Shown: positions 54,000 through 64,000 of the stretch, one piece after another
Numbering within the stretch: position 1 is the first letter of the stretch
How the letters are laid out: each line of letters opens with the position of its first letter
Assembly: GCF_008728515.1 (NCBI RefSeq)
Contig: NC_044986.1
Coordinates: forward strand, 65,151,159 to 65,215,158
Direction: 5' to 3'
DNA length: 64,000 bases
From: Papio anubis
Taxonomy: Eukaryota; Chordata; Mammalia; Primates; Cercopithecidae
Notes under the pieces: model-generated
The model's database searches: none
The model's input: only the letters and a program-made list of their open reading frames with translations
What the model was told of the DNA's origin: nothing
Position numbers and translations under genes: made by a program

Positions 54000-54319
54000 A
54001 TTTTTTAGATACAGGGTTTCATTCTGTCATGCAGGCTGGAGTGCAGTGGTGCAATCATAGCTCACTGCAGCCTTGAACTCCTGGGCTAAAGTGATCCTCC
54101 TGTGTCAGTCTCCTGAGCAGCTGGGACTACAGGCACCCACCACCACATTTGGCTAATTTATTTTTATTTTTTGTAGAGATGGAGTATCTCTGTATTTGCC
54201 CAGGCGTGCTTGAACTCTTGGGCTCTCACTTCTCTGGGCCTCCCTAGTTCTCGTGTGAGTGGTCCTGCCTTTTAACTCCTAAAGTGCTGGGATTACAGGC
54301 ATGAGTCACCGTGCCTGGC
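54000..54319 (-). mobile_element. AluJ-like
   Basis: AGATACAGGGTTTCATTC to CCGTGCCTGGCC, with several small insertions. Confidence 0.9.
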
Positions 54320-54404
54320 CTGTTTTTTAACACATAAGTCACCTACCTTCTCATTCTATCATGCATTGGGCCTTTTTAATATCCTTCCCCTTCTGTGCAT
54401 TCCT

Positions 54405-54690
54405 TTTTGGGAGTGAGGTCTGCATGTAGCCAGGCTGGAGTGCAGTGGCGGATCTCAGCTCATTGCAAGCTCCGCCTCCCGGGTTTTCGCCATTCTCCTG
54501 CATAAGCCTCCCAAGTAGCTGGGACTTACCGGAAACCCACCACCTCGCCCGGCTGGTTTTGTATTTTTAGTAGAGGCGGGGTTTCACCATGTTAGCCAGG
54601 TTGTTCTCGAGACTCCTGACCTCGTGATCCGTAGCCCGTCTTGGCCTCCACAGTGCTGAAATTACGGAAAAGCGGGCACTGCGCCCGGCC
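54405..54690 (-). mobile_element. AluY-type, tail missing, many changes
   Basis: Starts near GTAGCCAGGCTGGAGTGC with no T-run. Ends CACTGCGCCCGGCC. Odd changes such as ACTTACCGGAAACCC and AAATTACGGAAAAGCG. Confidence 0.88.
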
Positions 54691-54836
54691 CATACAGCAT
54701 TCCTGCTAAGAAAGCACCAGTACGGTATTTTCGGTGCAGGGGCGTAAAACTGGAGACTTGAGGGTCACTGAAACTGTAGCAAAGTTTCCAGATGACCCAG
54801 AACCACTGTGGTTAGTGAAGAAAATTTGAGTTCAAT

Positions 54837-55128
54837 TTTTTTTTTCTTTGCATGGAGTCTTGCTCGTCGCCCAGGCTAGGGTGCAGTGGTGCGATCTTGG
54901 CTCACTGAAACCTCCACCTCCTGGGTTCAAGCGATTCTCCTGCCTCAGCCTCCTGAGTAGCTGGGATTACAGGCGCATGCCACCACGCCAGGCTAATTTT
55001 TTGTATTTTTAGTAGAGACGGGGTTTCACTGCATTAGCCAGGATGGTCTCGAACTCCTGACCTCGTGATCCGCCCACCTCAGCCTCCCAAAGTGCTGGGA
55101 TTACAGGCATGAGCCACCGTGCCCCACC
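54837..55128 (-). mobile_element. Alu
   Basis: Perfect target duplication TTGAGTTCAATTTTTT on both sides. Ends CACCGTGCCCCACC. Confidence 0.95.
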
Positions 55129-55315
55129 CTTGAGTTCAATTTTTTGCACTACCATTTATGAGCTGTATGTCCTTGAGCTAGTTACTTAACCCCTCTCAGC
55201 TCCATTGTCTACATGGGTACAAATGAGGACACAATAGGCCCTTTGCAGGTTGTTTTGAAGATAAGTACCTGAGAGCCTTCAGCCTGTGCCTGGTTCAGAG
55301 TCAGCATCAGGAAAA
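55129..55315 (+). mobile_element. MIR
   Basis: TATGAGCTGTATGTCCTTG, TAGTTACTTAACCCCTCTCA, then TTTTGAAGATAAGTACC and GTGCCTGGTTCAGAGTCAGC follow the MIR order on the + strand. Confidence 0.7.
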
Positions 55316-56860
55316 CAACAAACACAAGGCAGTTTCCAGCATGGAGGGAGAAGAGAATGGGTCTCTGGATTCTTGTTCACTAGACAAACCTGTCTCTGTT
55401 AAGGCCTGTGCTAATCATTGCTTGCCTGGCATATACTTATGTTCAAGACCTCTGTCTGTCCTTCTGTCCTACCCTTCTGTCCTGTCCTGCCTGCTTAGTG
55501 CTGGTCACGTCCACAGCCGTGTGTTGTCCTGTGCCTCAGCCAGGTCCCAAGGGGTGCCTGGTGCTGGAGAAGGAGCCTGTACTGGGATTCTGATGCCTGA
55601 GTTTGCAACCAACCCTGCTGCTAAGTTGCTGGGAGCCCCCCAGCCTATCCTCTCATGTCTCTGGGCCTCTAGTTCTTTAGATGTGAACGGCTTCCTGCTC
55701 ACTTTGACTCTGTTGGCTGGCTAAGCCTTCCCACCTAGCTTGGCCCTGGCCTCACCTAGGTCAGCCTCCCAGTCATCTGTGTCAGGAGGCCCCAGGAAGA
55801 ACAGACAGAAGCTCACACTGAAGGTGCTTAAGATATTTTCCACAAACGGGGAGATATACTTTCCTCTTAGTACTGCCCAGACATCTTGATTCTCTAATGT
55901 CATTCCCCCTTCACCAAGCATCTGAAGCTACACAGTTGTTGAAGCACTGCACCATGCTGGGCTTCCCTTGCGCTCGCAGTCATTTGTTAGGTATGCGTTG
56001 AGTATTTACCCGGTGCCCAGCCTGACCAGTTGGTCCATACAGAGGGGCAAAAGGCTCATGCCCTGACCTCAAGGAGCTCATAGTCTAGTGACCAGATGGA
56101 TGAATAAGTGATACACAGTTATGGGGAGCAATAAAAGGATAGCAGATCAAGAATCCCATGCATATGTGTATGTGTATTCAAGGAAGACTTCCTGGAGGAA
56201 GTGATGCCTAAACTAAGATACGCAGAATAAGTAGATGTTAGTGTAGTGAGAGGCACATTTTACGTTGAGAGGGAGGGCATGTGTCCCAGTTGTATGACCC
56301 ACATGGGGAACCACAAGCTTCTGGGTGCAGCTGGAGCATGGAGTGGGAGGTGGACATTGGCACAAAGGGCCTGCAGAGGGGCTGAGGTGGAATGGGTCCT
56401 GAGTACTCTACTCATGCATCTGAGCCTGAGGCCACTGAAGAGTATTATGCAATCAAGTGCATGTATGTGATTATATTTATAATCCTGTTTACATGATATA
56501 CATGGTAGATACTTCCCAGCCTGAAGTATGCATTATCTTTCATCAGTGGTTGTCTGGAATGGTGGTGCCTTGGAAGGGTGATGTAAGCCCCCATGGGCCT
56601 ACCAGAGTGCCCGTGGTGCTTGTTCAGTGGCAGATCTGACATCTAAGAAAGACCTCAAGAGCCATGCAGGACACCTAGGATCTGACCCCTAGATCCTGAG
56701 CAGCTAAGTGACCAGCTTCTCATCCAGTCCTCTTGGGGCCTTGGTTGCCTCGTGTGTTGGCAAGTATTCCACCTGCCCTTTCTACTGCACAGATTTGGCA
56801 TCGGACTCCAATAAGATACCATCTATGCAAACAATTTGAAAAGTGCGCAGTACAAACCCC
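55316..56860. other. Intronic DNA, about 1.5 kb, nearly free of young repeats
   Basis: The largest Alu-free stretch in the intron. Weak MIR-like text at 55575-55720. Text at 56000-56230 (CTCAAGGAGCTCATAGTCTA, GAAGACTTCCTGGAGGAAGTG) resembles an old mammalian-wide repeat. A 127-codon frame at 55341-55724 overlaps the MIR-like region and is not recognisable. No exon supported. Confidence 0.45.
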
Positions 56861-57014
56861 AGCATGTCTTTACATCTATTTGTGCCTTCTTTAATTTCTT
56901 TCATCAGTGTTTATAGTTTTCAGTATGCCTGTCTTTTACCTCCTTAGTTAAGTTTATTCCTAAGTATTTTATTCCCTTTGGTGGTGATGTCAATGGGATT
57001 GTTTTCATTTTGTT

Positions 57015-57322
57015 TCTTTCTTTCTTTTTTTTTTTTTTTCTTTTTTCCTTTTTTGAGATACGGTCTGGCTCTGTCACCCAGACTGGAGTGCAGTGGTGTT
57101 ATCATGGCTCCCTGCAGCCTCGACCTCCCAGGCTTAAGTGATGCTCCCATCTCAGCCTCTCCAGTAGCTGGGACTACAGGCAGGCGCTACTATACCCGAC
57201 TAATTTTTGTATTTTTAATAGAGATGGTGTTTCACCATGTTGCCTAGGCTAGTGTTGAACTGGGCTCAAGCGATCCTCCCGCCTCGGCCTCCTAAAGTGA
57301 TGCGATTACAGGCATGAGCTAG
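57015..57322 (-). mobile_element. AluJ-like in L1
   Basis: Pyrimidine-rich tail, then GAGATACGGTCTGGC. Ends at GGCATGAGCTAGG, short of the usual end. Confidence 0.9.
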
Positions 57323-57573
57323 GATTGTTTTCTTAATTTCCTTTGTGGGTAGTTTATTGTTAATGTATAGAAATGCAACCAATTTTATGTTCATCGTGTG
57401 TTCTGTAACTTTACAGAACTTATTAGTTCTAACAATTTTTGTGTGTGGCGTCTTTGGGATTTCCTATGTAAGATTGTGTCATCTGCAAACAGAGATGATT
57501 TTACTTCTTTTCTGAGCTGGATGTCTTTTATTTGTTTTTCTTGCCTAATTGCTCTGGGTAGGACTTCCAGTAA

Positions 57574-57897
<324 letters not shown>

Positions 57898-58054
57898 GGT
57901 GGCAAGAGTGGGCATCTGTGTCTTCTTCCCAGTCTTAGAGGAAAAGCCTTCAGTTTTTCACTGTTGAGTATGATGTTAGCTGTGGGCTTTTCACATATGA
58001 CCTTTATTGTGTTGAAGTAATTTCATCGCATATCCATGGATTGGGAGACTTAAT

Positions 58055-58367
58055 ATTTTTTATTTTTTATTTATCTATTTTTTTTGAGATGGAGTCTGGC
58101 TCTGTCGCCCAGGCTGGAGTGCAGTGGCGCGATCTCGGCTCACTGCAAGCTCCGCCTCCCGGGTTCACGCCATTCTCCTGCCTCAGCCTCCCGAGTAGCT
58201 GGGACTACAGGCGCCCGCCACCTCGCCCGGCTATTTTTTCGTATTTTTTAGTAGAAACGGGGTTTCACCGTGTTAGCCAGGATGGTCTCGATCTCCTGAC
58301 CTCGTGATCTGCCCGTCTCGGCCTCCCAAAGTGCTGGGGTTACAGGCTTGAGCCACTGCGCCCGGCC
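58055..58367 (-). mobile_element. AluY, Old World monkey type, in L1
   Basis: CACCTCGCCCGGC and GGCTTGAGCCACTGCGCCC. Target duplication GAGACTTA(A/G)TATTTTTTA. Confidence 0.95.
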
Positions 58368-58526
58368 GAGACTTAGTATTTTTTACATGTTCATAATACC
58401 GAAAGTGAGCTACAGATTCAATGCAATCCCTATCAAAATCCCAACAGCTTTTTTACACAAATAGGAAAAACCATTCTAAAATTCATATGGACTCACAAAG
58501 GATCCCAAAATAGCCAAAACAATTAT

Positions 58527-58773
58527 TATTATTTGAGACAGGATCTTGCCATGTCACGTAGGCTGGAGTACAACAGTGCAGTCACAGCTCACTGCAGCCT
58601 TGATCTCCTGGGCTCAAGCGATCCTCCCACCTCAGCCTCACAAGCATCTGGGACCAGAGGTGCGTGCCACCACACCTGGCTAATTTTTAATTTTTTTGTA
58701 GAGACAGTGTCTCTCTCTTTACCAAAGCTGTTTTTGAACTCCTGGGCTCAAGCAATCCTCCCGCTTTGGCCTC
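58527..58773 (-). mobile_element. AluJ-like in L1, truncated
   Basis: (TTA)n then GAGACAGGATCTTGC. Stops at TTTGGCCTC. Confidence 0.9.
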
Positions 58774-58901
58774 TGCCAGAAATGACTTTGAGAAAGAAAA
58801 ACACAGCTGGGAGTCTCTCTGGCTTGGGGGCTGCCTGAAAAAAAAGAACAGTAAAAAACAAAGCTTGAAGCATCACACTTCCTGATGTCAAAATACATTA
58901 C

Positions 58902-59190
58902 AGGCTGGGTGTGGTGGCTCGTGCCTATAATCCCAGCACTTTGGCAGGCCAAGGCGGGTGGATTACCTAAGGTCAGGAGTTTGAGGTCAGCCTGGCCAAC
59001 ATGGCAAAACCCCATTTCTACTAAAAATACAAAAATTAGCCAGGCGTGGTAGTGGGAGCCTGTAATCCAGCTACTTTGGAGGCTGAGGCAGCAGACTCAC
59101 TTGAACCCAGGAAGCAGAGGTTATAGTAAGCCGAGATTGGGCCACTACACAGAGTGAGATTCCATCTCAAAGCAAAACAAAACAAAAAAA
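58902..59190 (+). mobile_element. Alu in L1
   Basis: GGCTGGGTGTGGTGGC start. Flanks CAAAATACATTACA and CAAAATGTATTACA. Confidence 0.92.
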
Positions 59191-59636
59191 CCGTACACAC
59201 ACACACAAAACAAAACACAAAATGTATTACAAAGGCATAGTAATTAAAACATATGTTACCAGCATAAATACAGATATATACAGCAATGGAACAGAATAGA
59301 GATACCAGAAATAAACCCACACATATACAGTCAACTGATCTTCCCTGAGGGTGCCGAGAACACACAATGGGGATAGAGGGTCTCTTCAACAAATGGTCCT
59401 GGGTAAACAATCTCCACATGCAAAAGAATGAAATTGTACCCTTTTCTTACACCATCCACAACCACCAACTGAAAATAAGTTAAATGTAAGACTGGACACG
59501 AAGACTCTTAGAAGAGAACATGGGGAAAAGCTTAATGACATATATCTTGACAATGATTTTTTGGATATGACACCAAAAGCACAGGCAACAAAAGCAAAAA
59601 TAGAGGATTGGGACTAAGTACAAGCACCAAATATTT

Positions 59637-59805
59637 ATTTTATTTCACTTTATTTTTAAATTTTTATCTATTTATTTATTTCGAGACTGGGTTATGAGTC
59701 TGGCTAATTTTTGTGGGTGTTTTTTTGGTAGAGATGAGGTTTCACCATGTTGCCCAGGCTGGGCTCAAGTGCTGGGATTACAGGCATGAGCTACTGCTCC
59801 TGGCC
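59637..59805 (-). mobile_element. Deleted Alu in L1
   Basis: Antisense Alu with its centre missing. Perfect target duplication CAAGCACCAAATATT on both sides. Confidence 0.9.
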
Positions 59806-59829
59806 CAAGCACCAAATATTAACAGTGGT

Positions 59830-60166
59830 TATTTTGTTTTATTAATTAATTGATTGATTGATTTATTTTTTTATGTTTCTTTTTTGAGACAGAGTCTCAT
59901 TCTGTCACCCAGGCTGGAGTGCACTAGTGTGATCTTGGCTCACTACAACCTCTGCCTTCCTGCTTCAAGCGATTCTCATGCTTCAGCCTCCCAAGTAGCT
60001 GGGATTACAGTTGTGAGCCACCACGCCTGGCTAATTTTTTGTATTTCTAGTAGAGATAGGGTTTCACCATGTTGCCCAGGCTTGTCTTGAACTCCTGAGT
60101 TCTGGTGATCTGCTGCCTCGGCCTCCCAGAGTGCTGGGATTATAGGCATGAGCCGTTGTGCCCTTC
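59830..60166 (-). mobile_element. Alu in L1
   Basis: (TTGA)n/(TTTA)n-rich tail, then GAGACAGAGTCTCATTC, ending GTTGTGCCCTTCC. Flanks AACAGTGGTTATTTT and AACAGTTGTTGTTTT. Confidence 0.92.
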
Positions 60167-60244
60167 CAACAGTTGTTGTTTTATCTCTGGTGTGGAATAT
60201 GGCTGTGGGGTGTGTGTGTACGTGCACACATGCACTTGTAAATG

Positions 60245-60549
60245 TTTTTTCTTTCTTTTTTTTTTTTTTTTTGAGACAGTCTCGCTCTGTTGCCCAGGCT
60301 GGAGTGCAGTGGTGCGATCCTAGCTCACTGCAACCTCTGCCACCAGAGTTCAAGCAATTCTCCTACCTCAGCCTCCTGAGTAGCTGGGACTACAGTTGCC
60401 TGACACCATGCCCAGCTCATTTTTGTATTTTTAGTAGAGACGCGGTTTCACCATGTTGGTCAGGCTGGTGTTGAACTCCTGACCTCATGATCTGCCTGCC
60501 TCGGTCTCCCAAAGTGCTGGGCTTACAGGCATGAGCCACTGCGTGTGAC
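60245..60549 (-). mobile_element. Alu in L1
   Basis: T-run 60259-60273, ending CACTGCGTGTGACC. Confidence 0.92.
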
Positions 60550-60640
60550 CTGTTTTTGATTTTTAAATATATGTTACTTTTAGTACCCTTTATTTTAATT
60601 GGAGTTTCGTTTGATGAGTTGCTCCTGTAACACATTCCCA

Positions 60641-61298
60641 TAGTATGAAAGGATATACAGGAAAAAGTCTCTTATTTCCCTATCCCAGCCACTGACTGAC
60701 TTTCTTTGGAAATAGCTTCAGTGGCCAGTTTTCCAATCCTTCCATAGATAGTTTATAAATCTACAAATAATATGGATAGACATATCTGCCTCCGTTTTTA
60801 CATAAATGTTAGCATATTACATGTATTATTTTTTCTTGGAAACAAGTTTTCTTAAGTCATTCAAAAATCAACGTCTAAGTGCAAGGAAGTTAATAGCATT
60901 GTTCTAGGGTGCAGAAACACTAGTTCTGTAGGATATACGTAGGGATTACATGAAAGAGAGTTTCCTAGTTGAGTGTGTTTGGAAACCACATTTAAACAGG
61001 TTTCATGAGTACAAAGGCTTCGGGAGACCTTGGTATGCTGATGGTCTCCATCCAAGAGGCAGGAGAATAATCTGAATGCTCTGATCTCTTTCCACCAGCG
61101 AAGACCATTTTTGCCAAACTCCTTGTGGGTAGATGTTGGAGGCGTTCTTGGGAAGCTCTGGGTCCCTTCGGAATATCTTCCTGTGGGAGGAGCTGATCAT
61201 CTTGTCCCATGAGCCCAGGGCCCACCTGACAGAGAGCCATGTCTCAGAGCCCCGCTGTGGAGTGGACAGAGATCACAGTAAAAACTACCCACATCCTG
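60641..61298. other. Intronic DNA, about 660 bp
   Basis: 60641-60860 is AT-rich and weakly L1-like. 61000-61260 is less AT-rich and open for 83 codons on minus (60992-61240), with no recognisable family. Confidence 0.4.
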
Positions 61299-61591
61299 GC
61301 TGGGCACGGTGGCTCAAGCCTGTAATCCCAGCACTTTGGGAGGCTGAGACGGGCGGATCACGAGGTCAGGAGATTGAGACCATCCTGGCTAACACGGTGA
61401 AACCCCGTCTCTACTAAAAAATACAAAAAACTAGCCGGGTGTGGTACGGGCGCCTGTAGTCCCAGCTACTCGGGAGGCTGAGGCAGGAGAATGGCGTAAA
61501 CCTGGGAGGCGGAGCTTGCAGTGAGCCGAGATCCGGCCACTGCACTCCAGCTTGGGTGACAGAGCGAGACTCCGTCTCAAAAAAAAAAAAA
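61299..61591 (+). mobile_element. AluY, Old World monkey type
   Basis: GGCTCAAGCC, GAGACGGGCGG, CTAGCCGGGTGTGG, ATCCGGCCACTGC pattern, A-rich tail. Confidence 0.93.
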
Positions 61592-62147
61592 TACATCCCG
61601 CACCCAGGGAGGTGTGTGTGTTGGAGGATCATGGAAAGAACACTAGACACGGAGTCTGGGCCACCTGAAGAGTATTAACCATGTGACCTGAGGCAGAGCA
61701 GTCCTCCCCTTATAAATTGCAGCTACCATGCTTGGCTTGCTCCAAAGTTGTGGCATTGGGATGCAGAAATGCCCTGTTTGAAGATGTTATTCCCCCAGCC
61801 TTCAACCCCACAGTGGAGGTTTCAAGAAGGGGCAGAGTCTGGACATCCCATAGGTTCATAGATTTCATAGATCAGAGGGCTTTCAGAGGCCACCCTGGAG
61901 GTTTAGCTACATTCTATGCTAGTAGAAAGTCACTTTAAGCTTTTACAATGTAGAGAAATCTCTAGAACAGCTAGCTTTTAATAGATGAAGAGACAGAAAC
62001 TGCTTGTCAAGATCCTTTGCAATATTAAGCTTATTCCATGATAATTGACTGTTTTTTCTTTTAATTTATCTTTTGAGGAAAAGGTATGCAAAGTGATCAT
62101 TTTTCTTGTTGATGCGAGGTGCCTCTCCATGGCTCTGTACCATTTCT
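61592..62147. other. Single-copy intronic DNA, about 555 bp
   Basis: Short near repeat CATAGGTTCATAGATTTCAT at 61851-61870. No exon or repeat family recognised. Confidence 0.55.
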
Positions 62148-62152
62148 TTTAC

Positions 62153-62451
62153 TTTTTTTTTTTTTTTTTTTTTGAGGTGGAGTCTTGCTGTCACCCAGGC
62201 TGGAGTCCAGTGGCACGATCTCTGCTCACTGCAGCCTCTGCCTCCCAGGTTCAAGCAATTCTCTGCCTCAGCCTCCCGAGTAGCTGGGATTACAGGTGCC
62301 TATCACCACGCCTGGCTAATTTTTTGTATTTTTAATAGAGATGGGGTTTCACCATCTTGGCCAGGCTGGTCTTAAACTCCTGACCTCGTGATCCACCTGC
62401 CTTGGCCTCCCAAAGTGCTGGGATTACAGATGTAAGCCACTGTGCCCGGCC
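62153..62451 (-). mobile_element. Alu
   Basis: T-run from 62153. Flanks GGCTCTGTACCATTTCTTT and GGCTCTATGCCATTTCTTT are a long target duplication. Confidence 0.94.
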
Positions 62452-62659
62452 GGCTCTATGCCATTTCTTTAGCAGTTCATTAAGGATTAAGAGGTCCCTT
62501 GTGAAATTCTTTCTAAACCAAATGAGCCTTTGACTCCCCGAGTCTAAAGCCATCAGCTGTGACTGTATTCATTTGATGGAAGGGAGGTGTAGGGTATGGC
62601 AACACATGGCTGACTGGTATTACATAATGGTAATTACTTTTATATTTTTATATTTTAAT

Positions 62660-62942
62660 GTTTTTGAAACAGAGTCTCACTCTATCACCCATGCTGGAGT
62701 GCAGTGGTGCAGTCACAGCTCACTGCAACCTCAAACTCCCGGACTCAAGCCATCCTCCCACCTCAGCCTCCTGAATAGCTGGGACTGTAGGCCTGGGCCA
62801 CCATACCAGTTATTTTTTTTTTTGTAGTGATGGGGTCTCACTGTGTTCCCCAGGCTGGTCCCGAACTCCTGGTCTCAGGCAATCCTCCCGTCTTGGCCTC
62901 CCAAAGTGCCGGGATTATAGCTGTGAGCCACTGTACCTGGCT
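62660..62942 (-). mobile_element. AluJ-like
   Basis: GAAACAGAGTCTCAC to CACTGTACCTGGC. Confidence 0.92.
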
Positions 62943-63139
62943 GAGATTTTGGTGATTATGAATAGAACAATAATAACATTTATCAACAGGTCTGTGGACA
63001 TGTTTTCATTTCTTTTGGGTGAATACCCAGGTGTGAATTGGAGGGCTGCTTTTCAAAATGATTGTACCACTTTGCAATCGTGCCATCAGTGTATGAGATC
63101 TCCAGTTCAGCATTTGATATCAGTATGTTATTATTATTA

Positions 63140-63441
63140 TTATATTATTTTTTTTTTGAGATGGAATTTCACTCTTGTTGCCCAGACTGGAGTGCAATGG
63201 AGCAACCTCTGCTCATTACAACCTCTGCCTCCCGGGTTCAAGAGATTTTCCTACCTCAGCCTCCAAAGTAGTTGGGATTACAGGGCACCATCATCATGCC
63301 CAGCTAATTTTTTGTATTTTTAGTAGAAACAGAGTTTCTCCATGTTGGCCAAGCTGGTTTTGAACTCCTGACCTCAGATGATCCAACCACCTCATCCTCC
63401 CAAAGTGCTGGGATTACAGGTGTGAGCCACTGCGTCTGGCC
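63140..63441 (-). mobile_element. Alu in L1
   Basis: (TTA)n and T-run, then GAGATGGAATTTCACTC, ending CTGCGTCTGGCC. Confidence 0.92.
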
Positions 63442-63569
63442 TATTTTATTATTTTTGGCTGGACTAATAGTTGGATACTGGTAGTTCATTGTGACTTTAA
63501 CTTATATTTCCCTAATGACTAGTTAGTTGAGCATCTTTTCATGTGTGTTTATTTGCCATGTCTGGATCT

Positions 63570-63882
63570 TTTTTTCTTTTCTTTTCTTTTTTTTTTTTTG
63601 AGATAGAGTGTCACCCTTGTCGCCCAGGCTGGAGTACAATGGCGTGATCTTAGCTCACTGCAACCTCTGCCTCCTGGGTTCAAGTGATCCTCCTGCCTCA
63701 GCCTCCTGAGTAGTTGGGATTACAGGTGCCTGCCACTATGCCTAGCAAATTTTTGTATTTTTAGGAGAGAGAGGATTTCACCATGTTGGCCAAGTTGGTC
63801 TTGAACTCCTGACCTCAGGTGATCCACTGGCCTCGGCCTCCCACAGCGCTGGGTTTATAGGCATGAGCCACCATGCCTGGCC
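63570..63882 (-). mobile_element. Alu in L1
   Basis: (TTTTC)n tail, then GAGATAGAGTGTCACCC, ending CCATGCCTGGCC. It splits the L1 text GTCTGGATCT from TGTATCTTC. Confidence 0.92.
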
Positions 63883-64000
63883 TGTATCTTCTTTAATAAG
63901 TGTCTGTCAAAATGTTTTGCCCATGAAAAAAGTTTTTTTTCTTATTAAATTGTAGGAATTCTTTATATATTTTAGATAAAAGTCCTTTGTCAGATATGTG

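Larger units (their letters stand above)
62943..64000 (-). mobile_element. L1, cut by the window edge
   Basis: Antisense L1 order: GGTGATTATGAATAGAAC, TTTTGGGTGAATACCCAGG, AAAATGATTGTACCACTTTGC, then after an Alu TTCCCTAATGACTAGTTAG, GAGCATCTTTTCATGTG, and after a second Alu ATTCTTTATATATTTTAGAT and CCTTTGTCAGATATGTG. Confidence 0.85.

Overview
This is primate nuclear DNA, most likely from an Old World monkey. About 105 Alu copies cover roughly 45% of the window. Several of the youngest (near 18787, 22353, 22828, 33995, 58055 and 61299) carry a base pattern I associate with cercopithecid AluYR subfamilies: GGCTCAAGCC, GAGACGGGCGG, CTAGCCGGGCGAGG and GGCTTGAGCCACCGCG. The first STOX1 codons also differ from the human protein as I remember it. 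Species cannot be resolved further without a search.

Layout. Positions 1-5940 hold the 3' end of CCAR1 on the + strand: six coding exons joined by clean splice sites, the stop codon at 5647-5649, and a short 3' UTR with AATAAA at 5916. Positions 5940-46500 are about 40 kb of intergenic DNA with no gene I can support. It is made of Alus, L1 fragments, two hAT/Charlie elements (MER20 near 6843, MER5A near 14572), a collapsed class I endogenous retrovirus with three LTR copies (28558-31409), a second LTR-like sequence (36113-36826), an old repeat with internal periodicity (31780-32515) and stretches of single-copy DNA. Positions 46500-47560 form a CpG island containing STOX1 exon 1 (CDS 47024-47333, + strand). 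The rest, to 64000, is STOX1 intron 1, with more Alus, a twin-primed L1 (56862-60640) and an L1 cut by the window edge.

The gene order CCAR1 then STOX1, both on +, matches human 10q22.1 as I recall it. CCAR1 is a nuclear transcription co-activator and apoptosis regulator. STOX1 is a winged-helix regulator. They are neighbours with separate promoters, and I see no sign that they share regulation.

I found no undescribed biological system. The observations most worth checking are a 76-codon open segment of unknown origin at 9911-10141, a diverged duplication of single-copy DNA (about 16965-17200 and 20262-20495), two adjacent perfect hairpins in STOX1 intron 1 (47932-47996), and an open in-frame extension of 130 codons upstream of the STOX1 start. 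Alu and L1 ends were read by eye and are good to about 5-10 bases.
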